This document shows positions 46,934 to 60,789 of a stretch of 64,000 bases of DNA, one piece after another. The notes below the pieces were generated by a model. That model saw nothing but the letters and a program-made list of their open reading frames with translations. It made no database searches and had not been told where the DNA came from. This DNA comes from Maratus speciosus (Eukaryota; Arthropoda; Arachnida; Araneae; Salticidae), in contig OZ010799.1 of NCBI GenBank assembly GCA_963932465.1, positions 161,630,761 to 161,694,760 of the forward strand. The letters run 5' to 3'. Made by a program: the position numbers and the translations under genes. Each line of letters begins with the position of its first letter. The stretch's first letter is position 1.

Positions 46934-49900
46934 TCATCATACTCCTATTATAAAGAGGTAAAAATTGTTTATTTGTCGGAGATAAGCTCAGGAACTACCG
47001 AACCGATTCCAAAAGTAATGGTATCAAAATGATGGTGTTTGCCCAACTTAGAACATAGGCTATATCTTATGTCGGTGCCACTACCCCAAAGGGGGTGCAG
47101 GAGCAAAAAACGTTCTAAAAATGCGATTTTTGCGTTACTGAAGGGCCTAGAAATATGAAATTTGGAATATTACTTACTTATAAGATATAAATGGTGTATA
47201 AGAACAGTTCTTAAACAATTAGAAATTTAAAAGGGGTGAAAATGCACAAAAAGCGTTCTAAAAAACGTTCTAAATGGTAGTTTCTACATAATCTCAGGCA
47301 ATACCAAACCGATTTCAAAATTAATGGTATCAAAATGATGGTGTTAGTCCAACTTAGAACATAGGATATATTTTATGTCGGTGCCACTACCCCAAAGGGG
47401 GTGCAGGAGCAAAAAACGTTCTAAAAATGCGATTTTTGCGTTACTGAAGGACCTAGAAATATGAAATTTGGAATATTACTTACTTATAAGATATAAATGG
47501 TGTCTAAGAACAGTTCTAAAACAATACGAAATTTAAAAGGGGTGAAAATGCACAAAAAGCGTTCTAAAAAACGTTCTAAATGGTAGTTTCTACATAATCT
47601 CAGGAAATACCAAACCGATTAAAAAAAATATTGGTATCAAAATGATGGTGTTAGTCCAACTTAGAACATAGGCTATATTTTATGTCGGTGCCACTACCCC
47701 AAAGGGGGTGCAGGAGCAAAAAATGTTCTAAAAATGCGATTTTTGCGTTACTGAAGGACCTAGAAATATGAAATTTGGAATATTAGTTACTTATAAGATA
47801 TAAATGGTGTCTAAGAACAGTTCTTAAACAATTCGAAATTTAAAAGGGGTGAAAATGCACAAAAAGCGTTCTAAAAAACGTTCTAAATGGTAGTTTCTAC
47901 ATAATCTCAGGAAATACCAAACCGATTAAAAAAAATATTGGTGTCAAAATGATAGTGACAACGTTTGCTCCAAGATAGGCTATGTTTTATGTGGGTGCCA
48001 CTACCCCAAAGGGGTTGTTGGAGCAAAAAACTTTCTAAAAATGCGATTTATGTGTTACTGATGGGCCTAGAAATATGAAATTTGAAGTATCAGCTACTTA
48101 TTAGATATAAAGGATTTCTAAGAACAGTTCTTAAACAATTCGAAATTTCAAAGGGGTGAAAATGCGCGAAAAGCGTTCTAAAAACGTTCTAAATGGTAGT
48201 TTCTACACAATCTCAGGAAATACCAAACCGATTTGAAAAATAATGGCGTCAAAATGATGGTGAAAATCCTTGCTCCAACATAGGGTATGTTTTGTGTCGG
48301 TGCCACTACCCCAAAGGGGCTGCAAGAGAAAAACGTTCTAAATTGCTGTTTTGCGTGACGGAAGGGCCTTGAATCGTGAAATTTAGAATGGTAGTTAGTT
48401 ATAAGATATCAATGATCTCTAAGGACATTTCCTAAAAAAATTGAAATTTAAAAGGGGGTCAAAATGCGCAAAAAGCGTTGTAAAAAACGTTCTAAATTGC
48501 AATTTCTATGCAATCTCAGGAAATAATGAACCGATTTCAAATGTAATGGCATTAAAATGATGGTGACAGTTCTTGCTCCAAGATAGGCTATATTTTATAT
48601 ATGTTTCCACTAACCCAGAGGAGATACAGGAGCAAAATGAGCAAAAAGCGTTCTAAAAATAATCTAAATGCCGATTTGTCACCAATATCTCAGGAAGAGT
48701 CAAACTGATTTCAAAAGTAATGTCAAGAAATTGATGCTGACAGCCTCTGCTCTAACATAGACGCTATTTTAAGTCGGTATCAGTATCACCTAGACGTTGC
48801 AGGAGCAAAAAAGCGTTCCAAATTTCGATTTTTTTGATCGGTAGGGGCTAGCAACTTAAAATTAGGAAAGGTACATATGTATTACATATAAATGATCTTT
48901 AAGAATAGTTTCGAAAAAATTGGAAATTTAAAAAGGGATGAAAATGCGCGAAAAGCGTTCTAAAAACATTCTAAATTTCGATTTCTACTCAATCTTAGGA
49001 AATTCCAAAGCTGTTTCAAAAGTAATGGTTGCAAATCAATGGTGACAGTCCCTGCTATAACATAGGTTATATTTTATGTTGCTGTCACTACCATCTGAGG
49101 GTTGCAAAAGCAAATCATGTTCTAATTTGCGTTTTTTGCATAACTGAAGGGTCTAACACTTTGAAGTATGGCATGGTATTTACTTACAAGATGCAACTGC
49201 TTTCTAAGAACTGTCGAAAGAAAATTTCAAATTTAAAAAGATGAAGTGAGTGAAAAGCGTTGTAAATAACAATTTTTATGTAATCTTATCAAATACCAAA
49301 CCGATTAAAAAAATAATGATGACAAATTGTTGGTGATAGATCCTGCTCAATCATAAGCTATATTTTATGTCTGTGCCACTACCACCAGAGGGTTGCAGTA
49401 GCTAAAAACTTTCTAAATTGCGATTTCTGTGATACTGAAAAGGCTAGAAACTTTAAATATGGCATGGTAGTTACTTATAAAATATAAATGCTCTCGAAGG
49501 ACTGTCGAAAATAAATTCGAATTAAAAAGGGGTGAAGTGAAGGGGAGGTGCGAAAAGCATTCTAAAAAAGTCCTAAATTACGATTTCTACGCAATTTCAG
49601 GGAATATAAACCAAATATAAAAGTAATAATTGCGAATCAATGGTAGCAGTCTCTGATCCTACACAGGCTATATTTTATGCCGATGATTCTACCACCTGGG
49701 GTTCACAGGAACAACAAACGCTCTAAAAAAGGCCTTTAAAAGCTTTCTAAATTACGTTTCTGTGGAATATTAGGAAATAACAAACCAATTTCAAAATTAA
49801 TGTTGGCAAATTAATGGTGACAGTTTCTATTTCAACACAGCCTTTTATGTTGAGAGAGGAGGTAGAACTTGGAATTTGACATGATGGTTAATTTTAAGAT

Positions 49901-50259
49901 GTAAGAAGATGGTTTCTAGAAAATTCAAAACTTCAAATGAATACTGAAATGAGCGTATTAACTCAGCATAAAAGTTTCAAAATATTTTCTAAATTATTAT
50001 TTATAAAGTTTTATTTCGTTTTATTAATTTAAGTCTCATTTCTGCTTTATGCAGTGTAACAATGATGCTTAATCAAATTGTGTTTTAAATAGTAATTGTT
50101 TTAATTATTCCTAAAAGTAATAAGTACCTTTTAATAAACTAAAATATTACGTTTTAATAAAATAAAAATTTAGTTAGTACCTTTTGATAAAAATTAGACA
50201 TATAAATATCACTTGGCATATTTCAAATATTACGCGAGCAAAGCCGCGGGGTTTGCTAG
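46934..50259 (+). mobile_element. Helitron family A, copy H2 (3326 bp)
   Basis: Starts TCATCATACTCCTATTATAA immediately after the CTAG of H1b and ends GGGTTTGCTAG. Same subrepeat organisation, including three near-identical first units (about 46960-47900). Confidence 0.9.
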
Positions 50260-53200
50260 TCATCATATTATAAAGAGGTAAAAATTGTTTATTTGTCGGA
50301 GATAAGCTCAGGAACTACCGAACCGATTCCAAATGTAATGGTATCAAAATGATGGTGTTCGCCCAACTTAGAACATAGGCTATTTCTTATGTCGGTGCCA
50401 CTACCCCAAAGGGGTTGCAGGAGCAAAAAACGTTCTAAAAATGCGATTTTTGCGTTACTGAAGGGCCTAGAAATATGAAATTTGGAATATTAGTTACTTA
50501 TAAGATATAAATGGTGTATAAGAACAGTTCTTAAACAATTCGAAATTTTAAAGGCGTGAAAATGCACAAAAAACGTTCTAAAAAACGTTCTAAATGGTAG
50601 TTTCTACATAATCTCAGGAAATACCAAACCGATTTCAAAAGTAATGGTATCAAAATGATGGTGTTAGTCCAACTTAGAACATAGGATATATTTTATGTCG
50701 GTGCCACTACCCCAAAGGGGGTGCAGGAGCAAAAAACGTTCTAAAAATGCGATTTTTGCGATACTGAAGGACCTAGAAATATGAAATTTGGAATATTAGT
50801 TACTTATAAGATATAAATGGTGTCTAAGAACAGTTCTTAAACAATTCGAAATTTAAAAGGGGTGAAAATGCACAAAAAGCGTTCTAAAAAACGTTCTAAA
50901 TGGTAGTTTCTACATAATCTCAGGAAATACCAGACCGATTAAAAAAATATTGGTGTCAAAATGATAGTGACAATGTTTGCTCCAAGATAGGCTATGGTTT
51001 ATGTCGGTGCCACTACCCCAAAGGGGGTGTAGGAGCAAAAAACGTTCTAAAAATGCGATTTATGTGTTACTGATGGGCCTAGAAATATGAAATTTGAAGT
51101 ATCAGCTACTTATTAGATATAAAGGATTTCTAAGAACAGTTCTTAAACAATTCGAAATTTAAAAGGGGTGAAAATGCGCGAAAAGCGTTCTAAAAACGTT
51201 CTAAATGGTAGTTTCTACACAATCTCAGGAAATACCAAACCGATTTGAAAAATAATGGCGTCAAAATGAGTGAAAATCCTTGCTCCAACATAGGCTATGT
51301 TTTATGTCGGTGCCACTACCCCAAAGGGGCTGCTGGAGAAAAACGTTCTAAATTGCTGTTTTTGCGTGACGGAAGGGCCTTGAATCGTGGAATTTAGAAT
51401 GTAGTTATTTATAAGATATCAATGATCTGTAAGGACATTTCCTAAAAAAAATCGAAATTTAAAAGGGGGGGTCAAAATGCGCAAAAAGCGTTGTAAAAAA
51501 CGTTCTAAATTGCAATTTCTATGCAATCTCAGAAATAATAAACCGATTTCAAATATAATGGCGTTAAAATGATGGTGACAGTTGTTGCTCCAAGATAGGC
51601 TATATTTTATATATGTTTCCACTAACCCAGAGTCGATGCAGGAGCCAAATGAGCGAAAAGCGTTCTAAAAATGTTCTAAATGCCGATTTGTCACCAATAT
51701 CTTAGGAAGAATCAAACTGATTTCAAAAGTTATGTTAAGAAATTGATGCTGACAGCCTCTGCTCTAACATAGATGGTATTTAAGTCGGTATCACTATCAC
51801 CTAGACGTTGCAGGAGCAAAAAAGCGTTCCAAATTTCGATTTTTGTGATCGGTATGGGCTAGCAACTTAAAATTAGGCAAGGTACATATGTATTACATAC
51901 AAATGATCTTTAAGAACGGTTTCGAAAAAATTGGAAATTTAAAAAGGGGTGAAAATGCGCGAAAAGCGTTCTAAAAACATTCTAAATTGCGATTTCTACT
52001 CAATCTCAGGAAATTCCAAAGCTGTTTCAAAAGTAATGGTTGCAAATGAATGGTGACAGTCCCTGCTATAACATAGGTTATATTTTATGCTGCTGTCACT
52101 ACCATCTGAGGGTTGCAAAAGCAAATCATGTTCTAATTTGCGTTTTTTGCATAACTGAAGGGTCTAACACTTTGAAGTATGGCATGGTATTTACTTACAA
52201 GATGCAACTGCTTTCTAAGAACTGTCGAAAGAAAATTTCAAATTTAAAAAGATGAAGTGAGCGAAAAGCGTTGTAAATAACAATTTTTATGTAATCTTAT
52301 CAAATACCAAACCGATTAAAAAAATAATGATGGCAAATTGTTGGTGATAGATCCTGCTCAATCATAAGCTATATTTTATGTCTGTGCCACTACCACCAGA
52401 GGGTTGCAGTAGCTAAAAACTTTCTAAATTGCGATTGCTGTGATACTGAAAAGGCTAGAAACTTTAAATATGGCATGGTAGTTATTAAATATAAATGCCC
52501 TCGAAGGACTGTCGAAAATAAATTCGAATTAAAAAGGGGTGAAGTGAAGGGGAGGTGCGAAAAGCATTCTAAAAAAGTCTTAAATTACGATTTCTACGCT
52601 ATTTCAGGAACTATAAACCAAATATAAAAGTAATAGTTGCGAATCAATGGTAACAGTCTCTGATCCTACACAGGCTATATTTTATGACGATGAGTGTACC
52701 ACCTGGGATTCACAGGAACAACAAGCGCTCTAAAAAATGCCTTTAAGGGTGTATTCGAAAAAATGTTTTTCCACCCTCAACAGCTCGAAATTTTCTGAGA
52801 CATTTTCAGACTCATTTTTAAAAGTAAAAACATGAAACATGCTGGGGTGATTTCTGGACATGTTTAACATGCCTTGTGATTTCATCATTTTCATCTCAAT
52901 TAATTAGAATTTGATTTTTAAACAATTATTTTCTCAGTATGACCATTTTTTTCATTCCCAGATCGCTCGATTCGGAAAATTCGGTTCAAAACGCCAACTT
53001 CGACAGCGTTTTTTACAGTATTTTCTGCATGTATGAAAAAATTAAGAAGCATGGCACATTATATAGTTTCTAAATAACAGAATTTCTCAGTTTGATGCGT
53101 TTGAGAGCAAAAATGAATTTTAAAATGAATCAGAAAATAAGCAGTTTGGATCGGAATACACCCTTAAAAGCTTTCTAAATTGCGTTTCTGTGGAATATTA

Positions 53201-53710
53201 GGAAATAACAAACCAATTTCAAAATTAATGTTGGCAAATTAATGGTGACAGCTCCTATTTGAACATAGCCCTTTATGTTGAGAGAGGTGGTAGGACTTGG
53301 AATTTGACATGATGGTTAATTTTAAGATGTAAGAAGATGGTTTCTAAAAAATTCAAAACTTCAAATGAATACTGAAATGAGCGTATTAATTGAGCATAAA
53401 AGTTTCAAAATATTTTCTAAATTATTATTTATTTAGTTTTATTTCGTTTTATTAATTTAAGTCTCATTTCTGCCTTATGCAGTGTAACAATGATATTTAA
53501 TTAAACTGTGTTTTAAATAGTATTTTTTTTAATTATTCCTAAATGTAATAAGTACCTTTTAATAAAATAAAATATTACCTTTTAATAAAATAAAATATTA
53601 CCTTTTAATAAAATAAAAATTTAGTTAGTACCTTTTAATAAAAATTAGACATAAAAATATCACTTGGCATATTTCAAATATTACGCGAGCAAAGCCGCGA
53701 GGTTTGCTAG
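50260..53710 (+). mobile_element. Helitron family A, copy H3 (3451 bp), with MITE
   Basis: Begins TCATCATATTATAAAGAGG directly at the CTAG of H2 and ends GAGGTTTGCTAG. It carries a TTAA MITE at 52747-53163. Without the MITE and its TSD it is about 3.03 kb. Confidence 0.9.
52747..53163. mobile_element. piggyBac-like TTAA MITE (GGGTGTATTC family), copy 2
   Basis: GGGTGTATTCGAAAAAATG at the left and GGATCGGAATACACCC at the right, with TTAA on both sides. H2 shows the empty site: GGCCTTTAAAAGCTTTCT at 49731. The TTAA is therefore a genuine 4-bp TSD. Confidence 0.95.
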
Positions 53711-56700
53711 TCATATTATAAAGAGGTAAAAATTGTTTATTTGTAGGAAGTAAGCTCTGGAACTACCGAACCGATTTCAAAAGTAATGGTATCAAAATGA
53801 TGGTGTTAGTCCAACTTAGAACATAGGCTATATTTTATGTCGGTGCGACTACCCCAAGGGGGGTGCAGGAGCAAAAAACATTCTAAAAACGCGATTTTTG
53901 CGTTACTGAAGGGCCTAGAAATATGAAATTTGGAATATTAGTTACTTATAAGATATAAATGATGTCTAAGAACAGTTCTTAAACAATTCGAAATTTAAAT
54001 GGGGTGAAAATGCACAAAAAGCGTTCTAGAAAACGTTCTAAATGGTAGTTTCTACATAATCTCAGGAAATACCAAACCGATTTAAAAAATATTGGTGTCA
54101 AAATGATGGTGACAACGCTTGCTCCATATTGGCTATGTTTTATGTCGGTGTCACTACCCCAAAGGGGGTGCAGGATCAAAAAACGTTCTAAAAATGCGAT
54201 TTATGTGTTACTGAAGGGCCTAGAAATATGAAATTTGAAATATTAGCTACTTATTAGGTATAAAGATTTCTAAGAACAGTTCTTAAACGATTCGAAATAT
54301 AAAAGGGGAAAAAATGCGCGAAAAGCGTTCTAAAAAACGTTCTAAATGGTGGTTTCTACACAATCTCAGGAAATACTAAACCGATTTAAAAAATAATGGT
54401 GTCAAAATGACGATGACAACCCTTGCTGCAACATACGCTATGTTTTATGTCGGAGACACTACCCCAAAGGGGGTGCAGGGGAAAAACGTTCTAAATTGCG
54501 ATTTCTGCGTTACGGAAGGGCCTAGAATCGTGAAATTTGGAATGGTAGTTAGTTATAAGATATCAATGATCTCTAAGGGCATTTCCTAAAAAAAATCGAA
54601 ATTTAAAAGGGAGTCAAAATGCGCAAAAAGCATTGTAAAAAACGTTCTAAATTGAAATTTCCATGCAATCTTAGGTAGTACTCAACCGATTTCAAATATA
54701 ATGGTGTAAAAATTATGCTGACAGATCTCGCTCCAAGTTAGGCTATATTTTATATCTGTTTCCACTACCCCAAAGGAGATGCAGGAGCAAAATGTGCGAA
54801 AAAAGTTCTATAAACGTTCTAAATGCCGATTTGTCAGCGATATCTCAGGAAGAATCAAATTGATTTCAAAAGAAATGGTGGGAAATTGATGCTGATAGAC
54901 TCTGCTCTAACATAGACACTATTTTATGTCGGTATCACTACACCTAGACGTTGCAGGAGCAAAAAAGCGTTCTAAATTTCGATTTTTGTGATCGGTACGG
55001 GCTAGCAACTTAAAATTAGGCAAGGTACATATTTATTATATATAAATGATCTTTAAGAACAGTTTCGAAAAAATTAGAAATTTAAAAAGGGGTGAAAATG
55101 CGCGAAAAGCATTCTAAAAGCGTTCTAAATTGCGATTTATACTCAATCTCAGGAAATACCAAAGCTATTTCAAAAGTAATGATTGCAAATCAATGGTGAT
55201 AGTCCCTGCTATAACATAGGTTATATTTTATGTTACTGTCACTACCATCTGAGGGTTGCAAAAGCAAAACGTGTTCTAATTTGCGTTTTTTGCACAACTG
55301 AGGGGTCTAACACTTTGAAGTATGCCATGGTATTTACTGACAAGATGCAACTGCTTTCTAAGAACAGTCGAAAGAAAATTCCAAATTTAAAAAGATGAAG
55401 TAAGCGAAAAGCGTTATAAATTACAATTTTTATGCAATCTTATCAAATACTAAACCGATTAAAAAAATAATGATGGCAAATTGTTGGTGATAGATCCTGC
55501 TCAATCATAAGCTATATTTTATGTCTGTGCCACTACCACCAGAGGGTTGCAGTAGCTAAAAACTTTCTAAATTGCGATTGCTGTGATACTGAAAAGGCTA
55601 GAAACTTTAAATATGGCATGGTAGTTATTAAATATAAATGCCCTCGAAGGACTGTCGAAAATAAATTCGAATTAAAAAGGGGTGAAGTGAAGGGGAGGTG
55701 CGAAAAGCATTCTAAAAAAGTCTTAAATTACGATTTCTACGCTATTTCAGGAACTATAAACCAAATATAAAAGTAATAGTTGCGAATCAATGGTAACAGT
55801 CTCTGATCCTACACAGGCTATATTTTATGACGATGAGTGTACCACCTGGGATTCACAGGAACAACAAGCGCTCTAAAAAATGCCTTTAAGGGTGTATTCG
55901 AAAAAAATGTTTTTCCACCCTCAACAGCTCGAAATTTTCTGAGACATTTTCAGACTCATTTTTAAAAGTAAAAACATGAAACATGCTGGGGTGATTTCTG
56001 GACATGTTTAACATGCCTTGTGATTTCATTTTCATCTCAATTAATTAGAATTTGATTTTTAAACAATTATTTTCTCAGTATGACCATTTTTTTCATTCCC
56101 AGATCGCTCGATTCGGAAAATTCGGTTCAAAACGCCAACTTCGACAGCGTTTTTTACAGTATTTTCTGCATGTATGAAAAAATTAAGAAGCATGGCACAT
56201 TATATAGTTTCTAAATAACAGAATTTCTCAGTTTGATGCGTTTGAGAGCAAAAATGAATTTTAAAATGAATCAGAAAATAAGCAGTTTGGATCGGAATAC
56301 ACCCTTAAAAGCTTTCTAAATTGCGTTTCTGTGGAATATTAGGAAATAACAAACCAATTTCAAAATTAATGTTGGCAAATTAATGGTGACAGCTCCTATT
56401 TGAACATAGCCCTTTATGTTGAGAGAGGTGGTAGGACTTGGAATTTGACATGATGGTTAATTTTAAGATGTAAGAAGATGGTTTCTAAAAAATTCAAAAC
56501 TTCAAATGAATACTGAAATGAGCGTATTAATTGAGCATAAAAGTTTCAAAATATTTTCTAAATTATTATTTATTTAGTTTTATTTCGTTTTATTAATTTA
56601 AGTCTCATTTCTGCCTTATGCAGTGTAACAATGATATTTAATTAAACTGTGTTTTAAATAGTATTTTTTTTAATTATTCCTAAATGTAATAAGTACCTTT

Positions 56701-56851
56701 TAATAAAATAAAATATTACCTTTTAATAAAATAAAATATTACCTTTTAATAAAATAAAAATTTAGTTAGTACCTTTTAATAAAAATTAGACATAAAAATA
56801 TCACTTGGCATATTTCAAATATTACGCGAGCAAAGCCGCGAGGTCTGCTAG
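53711..56851 (+). mobile_element. Helitron family A, copy H4 (3141 bp), with MITE
   Basis: Starts TCATATTATAAAGAGG at the CTAG of H3 and ends GAGGTCTGCTAG. Its 3' part is the duplicate of the H3 3' part and its 5' part the duplicate of the H5 5' part. Confidence 0.9.
55890..56304. mobile_element. piggyBac-like TTAA MITE, copy 3 (by segmental duplication)
   Basis: Differs from copy 2 by a 3-bp deletion near 56028 and one extra A near the left end. It sits at the same point of the Helitron, so it was copied with the 3.14-kb unit rather than inserted anew. Confidence 0.95.
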
Positions 56852-59487
56852 TCATATTATAAAGAGGTAAAAATTGTTTATTTGTAGGAAGTAAGCTCTG
56901 GAACTACCGAACCGATTTCAAAAGTAATGGTATCAAAATGATGGTGTTAGTCCAACTTAGAACATAGGCTATATTTTATGTCGGTGCGACTACCCCAAGG
57001 GGGGTGCAGGAGCAAAAAACGTTCTAAAAACGCGATTTTTGCGTTACTGAAGGGCCTAGAAATATGAAATTTGGAATATTAGTTACTTATAAGATATAAA
57101 TGATGTCTAAGAACAGTTCTTAAACAATTCGAAATTTAAATGGGGTGAAAATGCACAAAAAGCGTTCTAGAAAACGTTCTAAATGGTAGTTTCTACATAA
57201 TCTCAGGAAATACCAAACCGATTTAAAAAATATTGGTGTCAAAATGATGGTGACAACGCTTGCTCCATATTGGCTATGTTTTATGTCGGTGTCACTACCC
57301 CAAAGGGGGTGCAGGATCAAAAAACGTTCTAAAAATGCGATTTATGTGTTACTGAAGGGCCTAGAAATATGAAATTTGAAATATTAGCTACTTATTAGGT
57401 ATAAAGATTTCTAAGAACAGTTCTTAAACGATTCGAAATATAAAAGGGGAGAAAATGCGCGAAAAGCGTTCTAAAAAACGTTCTAAATGGTGGTTTCTAC
57501 ACAATCTCAGGAAATACTAAACCGATTTAAAAAATAATGGTGTCAAAATGACGATGACAACCCTTGCTGCAACATACGCTATGTTTTATGTCGGTGACAC
57601 TACCCCAAAGGGGGTGCAGGGGAAAAACGTTCTAAATTGCGATTTCTGCGTTACGGAAGGGCCTAGAATCGTGAAATTTGGAATGGTAGTTAGTTATAAG
57701 ATATCAATGATCTCTAAGGGCATTTCCTAAAAAAATCGAAATTTAAAAGGGAGTCAAAATGCGCAAAAAGCATTGTAAAAAACGTTCTAAATTGAAATTT
57801 CCATGCAATCTTAGGTAGTACTCAACCGATTTCAAATATAATGGTGTAAAAATTATGCTGACAGATCTCGCTCCAAGTTAGGCTATATTTTATATCTGTT
57901 TCCACTACCCCAAAGGAGATGCAGGAGCAAAATGTGCGAAAAAAGTTCTATAAACGTTCTAAATGCCGATTTGTCAGCGATATCTCAGGAAGAATCAAAT
58001 TGATTTCAAAAGAAATGGTGGGAAATTGATGCTGATAGACTCTGCTCTAACATAGACACTATTTTATGTCGGTATCACTACACCTAGACGTTGCAGGAGC
58101 AAAAAAGCGTTCTAAATTTCGATTTTTGTGATCGGTACGGGCTAGCAACTTAAAATTAGGCAAGGTACATATTTATTATATATAAATGATCTTTAAGAAC
58201 AGTTTCGAAAAAATTAGAAATTTAAAAAGGGGTGAAAATGCGCGAAAAGCATTCTAAAAGCGTTCTAAATTGCGATTTATACTCAATCTCAGGAAATACC
58301 AAAGCTATTTCAAAAGTAATGATTGCAAATCAATGGTGATAGTCCCTGCTATAACATAGGTTATATTTTATGTTACTGTCACTACCATCTGAGGGTTGCA
58401 AAAGCAAAACGTGTTCTAATTTGCGTTTTTTGCACAACTGAGGGGTCTAACACTTTGAAGTATGCCATGGTATTTACTGACAAGATGCAACTGCTTTCTA
58501 AGAACAGTCGAAAGAAAATTCCAAATTTAAAAAGATGAAGTAAGCGAAAAGCGTTATAAATTACAATTTTTATGAAATCTTATCAAATACTAAACCGATT
58601 AAAAAAATAATGATGACAAGTTGTTGTTGTTAGAACCTGTTTAAACATAAGCTATATTTTATATCTGTGCCACTACCACCAGTGGGTTGCAGGAGTTAAA
58701 AACTTTCTAAATTGCGATTTCTGTGATACTGAAAAGGCTAGAAACTTTAAATATGGCATGGTAGTTATAAACTATAAATGCCCTCGAAGGACTGTCGAAA
58801 ATAAATTCGAATTAAAAAGGGGTGAAGCGAAGGGGAGGTGTGAAAAGCATTCTAAAAAAGTCCTAAATTACGATATCTATGCAATTTCGGGGAATATAAA
58901 CCGATTATAAAAGTAATAGTTGCGAATCAATGGTAACAGTCTCTGATCCTACACAGCCCGATGATTCTACTACCTAGGGTTTACAGGAACAACAAACGTT
59001 CTATAAAACGTCTTTAAAAGATTTCTAAATTACGTTTCTGTGGAATATTAAAAATAACAAACCGATTTCAAAATTAATGTTGGCAAACTAATGGTGATAG
59101 TTCCTAATTCAACATAGCTCTTTCTGTTGAGAGAGATGGTAGGACTTGGAATTTGACATGATAGTTAATTTTAAGATGTAAGAAGATGGTTTCTAAAAAA
59201 TTCAAAACTTCAAATGAATACTGAAATGAGCGTATTAAATGAGCATAAAGATTTCAAAATATTTTCTAAATTATCATTTATTTAGTTTTATTAATTTAAG
59301 TCTCATTTCTGCCTAATGCAGTGTAATAATGATGTTTAATCAAACTGTGTTTTAAATAGTAATTTTTGAATTATTCTTAAAAGTAATAAGTAAAAATTTA
59401 GTTAGTACCTTTTAATAAAAATTAGACATATAAATGTCACTTGGCATATTTCAAATATTACGCGAGCAAAGCCGCGGGGTTTGTTAG
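56852..59487 (+). mobile_element. Helitron family A, copy H5 (2636 bp)
   Basis: Starts TCATATTATAAAGAGG at the CTAG of H4 and ends GCGGGGTTTGTTAG, the terminus changed from CTAG to TTAG. It lacks the MITE, and its last ~0.9 kb is more diverged. The array ends here. Confidence 0.88.
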
Positions 59488-59708
59488 TATTTTATAAAAG
59501 GTTATTATTTTAAACTAATTTGGCGAATAGTTCGGCCTCCCTTAAATGTATGCTATAAGAAATGTATCATGTTACTTTTATTCATAATTCCATTTGTATT
59601 TCAATATCATTTTATTTAATACAAAATTTCATTTAAAACTGAATCATTTAAAATAAATGGCTTTCTCTTCTTTTTTTTTTTTTAAACGAAACGAAAAGAA
59701 AAATATTA

Positions 59709-60025
59709 GGCACAGATGTCATATACGCAACGTTGTACCTAATTGGCGCCAAAATGGAGTTATTTTGCCTGGCATGGTAACCCGGCTATTGTTGCTTATT
59801 TATTAATAAATGTTTATTTGAATTTATTTTCTTTTTATCTACAAAAAATCCTATAAATTGTTTTGTTCTATAGTTATTAATTAAACTTTTTTTATTTACT
59901 GTTATTTCATTTTAAAAATAACAGAAAGTAATTTAAAAATACATATGTAACTGGTATTCGAAAACGAGGTTTTCGCCAAAATTGTCGTAAAAAAAAAAGC
60001 ACGCCAAATTCGGTGCGTATATGAC
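59709..60025 (-). mobile_element. Long-form GGCACAGATGTCA element, inverted
   Basis: Begins GGCACAGATGTCATATACGC, then ACCTAATTGGCGCC and GGTAACCCGGCTATTGTTG (inverse of the long-form interior). It ends GTGCGTATATGACA with the last terminal bases lost. Confidence 0.75.
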
Positions 60026-60049
60026 AATACAACAAATCATGACATTTAA

Positions 60050-60278
60050 CACGTTCACGCCGGCGCGGTGGGTCACACTCGACAGTCTCAGAGCTGGCAA
60101 GTCTCCGGACTTTAAGATACCAGTATTTTAATACAGAAAATGTTGTTTTATTTAATTAGAAAAATTGGGCGATTTAAAGGGACAACATTTTCTCTAAAAT
60201 AACAGTGGTGTGCAAAAAAACAGAGACTTGACAACTCTGAGACAGTCGAGTGTGACCCACCGCGCCGGCATGAACATG
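60050..60278. mobile_element. TTAA MITE with CACGTTCACGCC ends, copy 2
   Basis: Same TIRs and interior (CAGTATTTTAATACAGAAAA) as 7963-8190, with TTAA at 60046-60049 and 60279-60282. Two substitutions in the right terminus. Confidence 0.85.
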
Positions 60279-60319
60279 TTAATTTCAACTTCAAAGCAAT
60301 GTTTTAATGGTACTACTTC

Positions 60320-60570
60320 TCCCGTCGACCAATTTTGCCAAATTATATAAATCGCCAAATTACTTGCCAAATTATACAAATTGAAATAAGTTTTTATTTT
60401 AAATAACGAAAGAACAAATAAATTAGTATAACATTAATGAAACTACAAATAAAATTTCGAAATAAAAATCACTTGATGGCGTAAACACGTGTAACTTCCT
60501 TAAAGTCAAGTGAATGTGACATTTAAGATCAACCATTATTGGCATTTAATCTTATAGTTTGGCGACGGAC
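60320..60570. mobile_element. Decayed relative of the ATCCCGTCGACCAA element
   Basis: CTCCCGTCGACCAATTTTGC and AATTATATAAATCGCCAAAT at the left, and GTTTGGCGACGGAC at the right, resemble 35440-35625. Confidence 0.5.
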
Positions 60571-60789
60571 TTTAGATGTAACAGGCAACAGATTGTGAAT
60601 CAAACACGAAAACAACCATTGGATATCTTAACAGCAACAGATTCTACCTTAAATTTTTGCAATCAAAGGGAATTGAATGGAAACCCGTTTACAGGGAGAT
60701 CGCAAAAGGTTTTTTTCAGTATAATTCAATCTTCTCTAATCTTTTTAAAAGCGATCAGATTAGCGTGCTTTTAGATTCTGCAGTGGCTG

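Larger units (their letters stand above)
52320..58600 (+). repeat. Recent tandem duplication, ~3.14-kb period
   Basis: About 52.32-55.46 kb and 55.46-58.60 kb are nearly identical. The MITE recurs 3143 bp apart and the H4 and H5 starts 3141 bp apart. Identity to H5 is lost just after ACCGATTAAAAAAATAATGA near 58600, a sequence present at the matching place in H3 and H4. This suits unequal exchange between neighbouring Helitrons. Confidence 0.85.

Noticed and set aside
52747..56304. Two independent MITE insertions at the same Helitron position
   Set aside because: The surrounding 3.14 kb is also duplicated, so a single insertion followed by duplication explains both.
42187..58538. Recurrent 60-93-codon frames (for example those starting MQINGDSPCYNIGY)
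   Set aside because: They recur because the Helitron subrepeats recur. Frames shift and stop between copies, and nothing resembles Rep or helicase.
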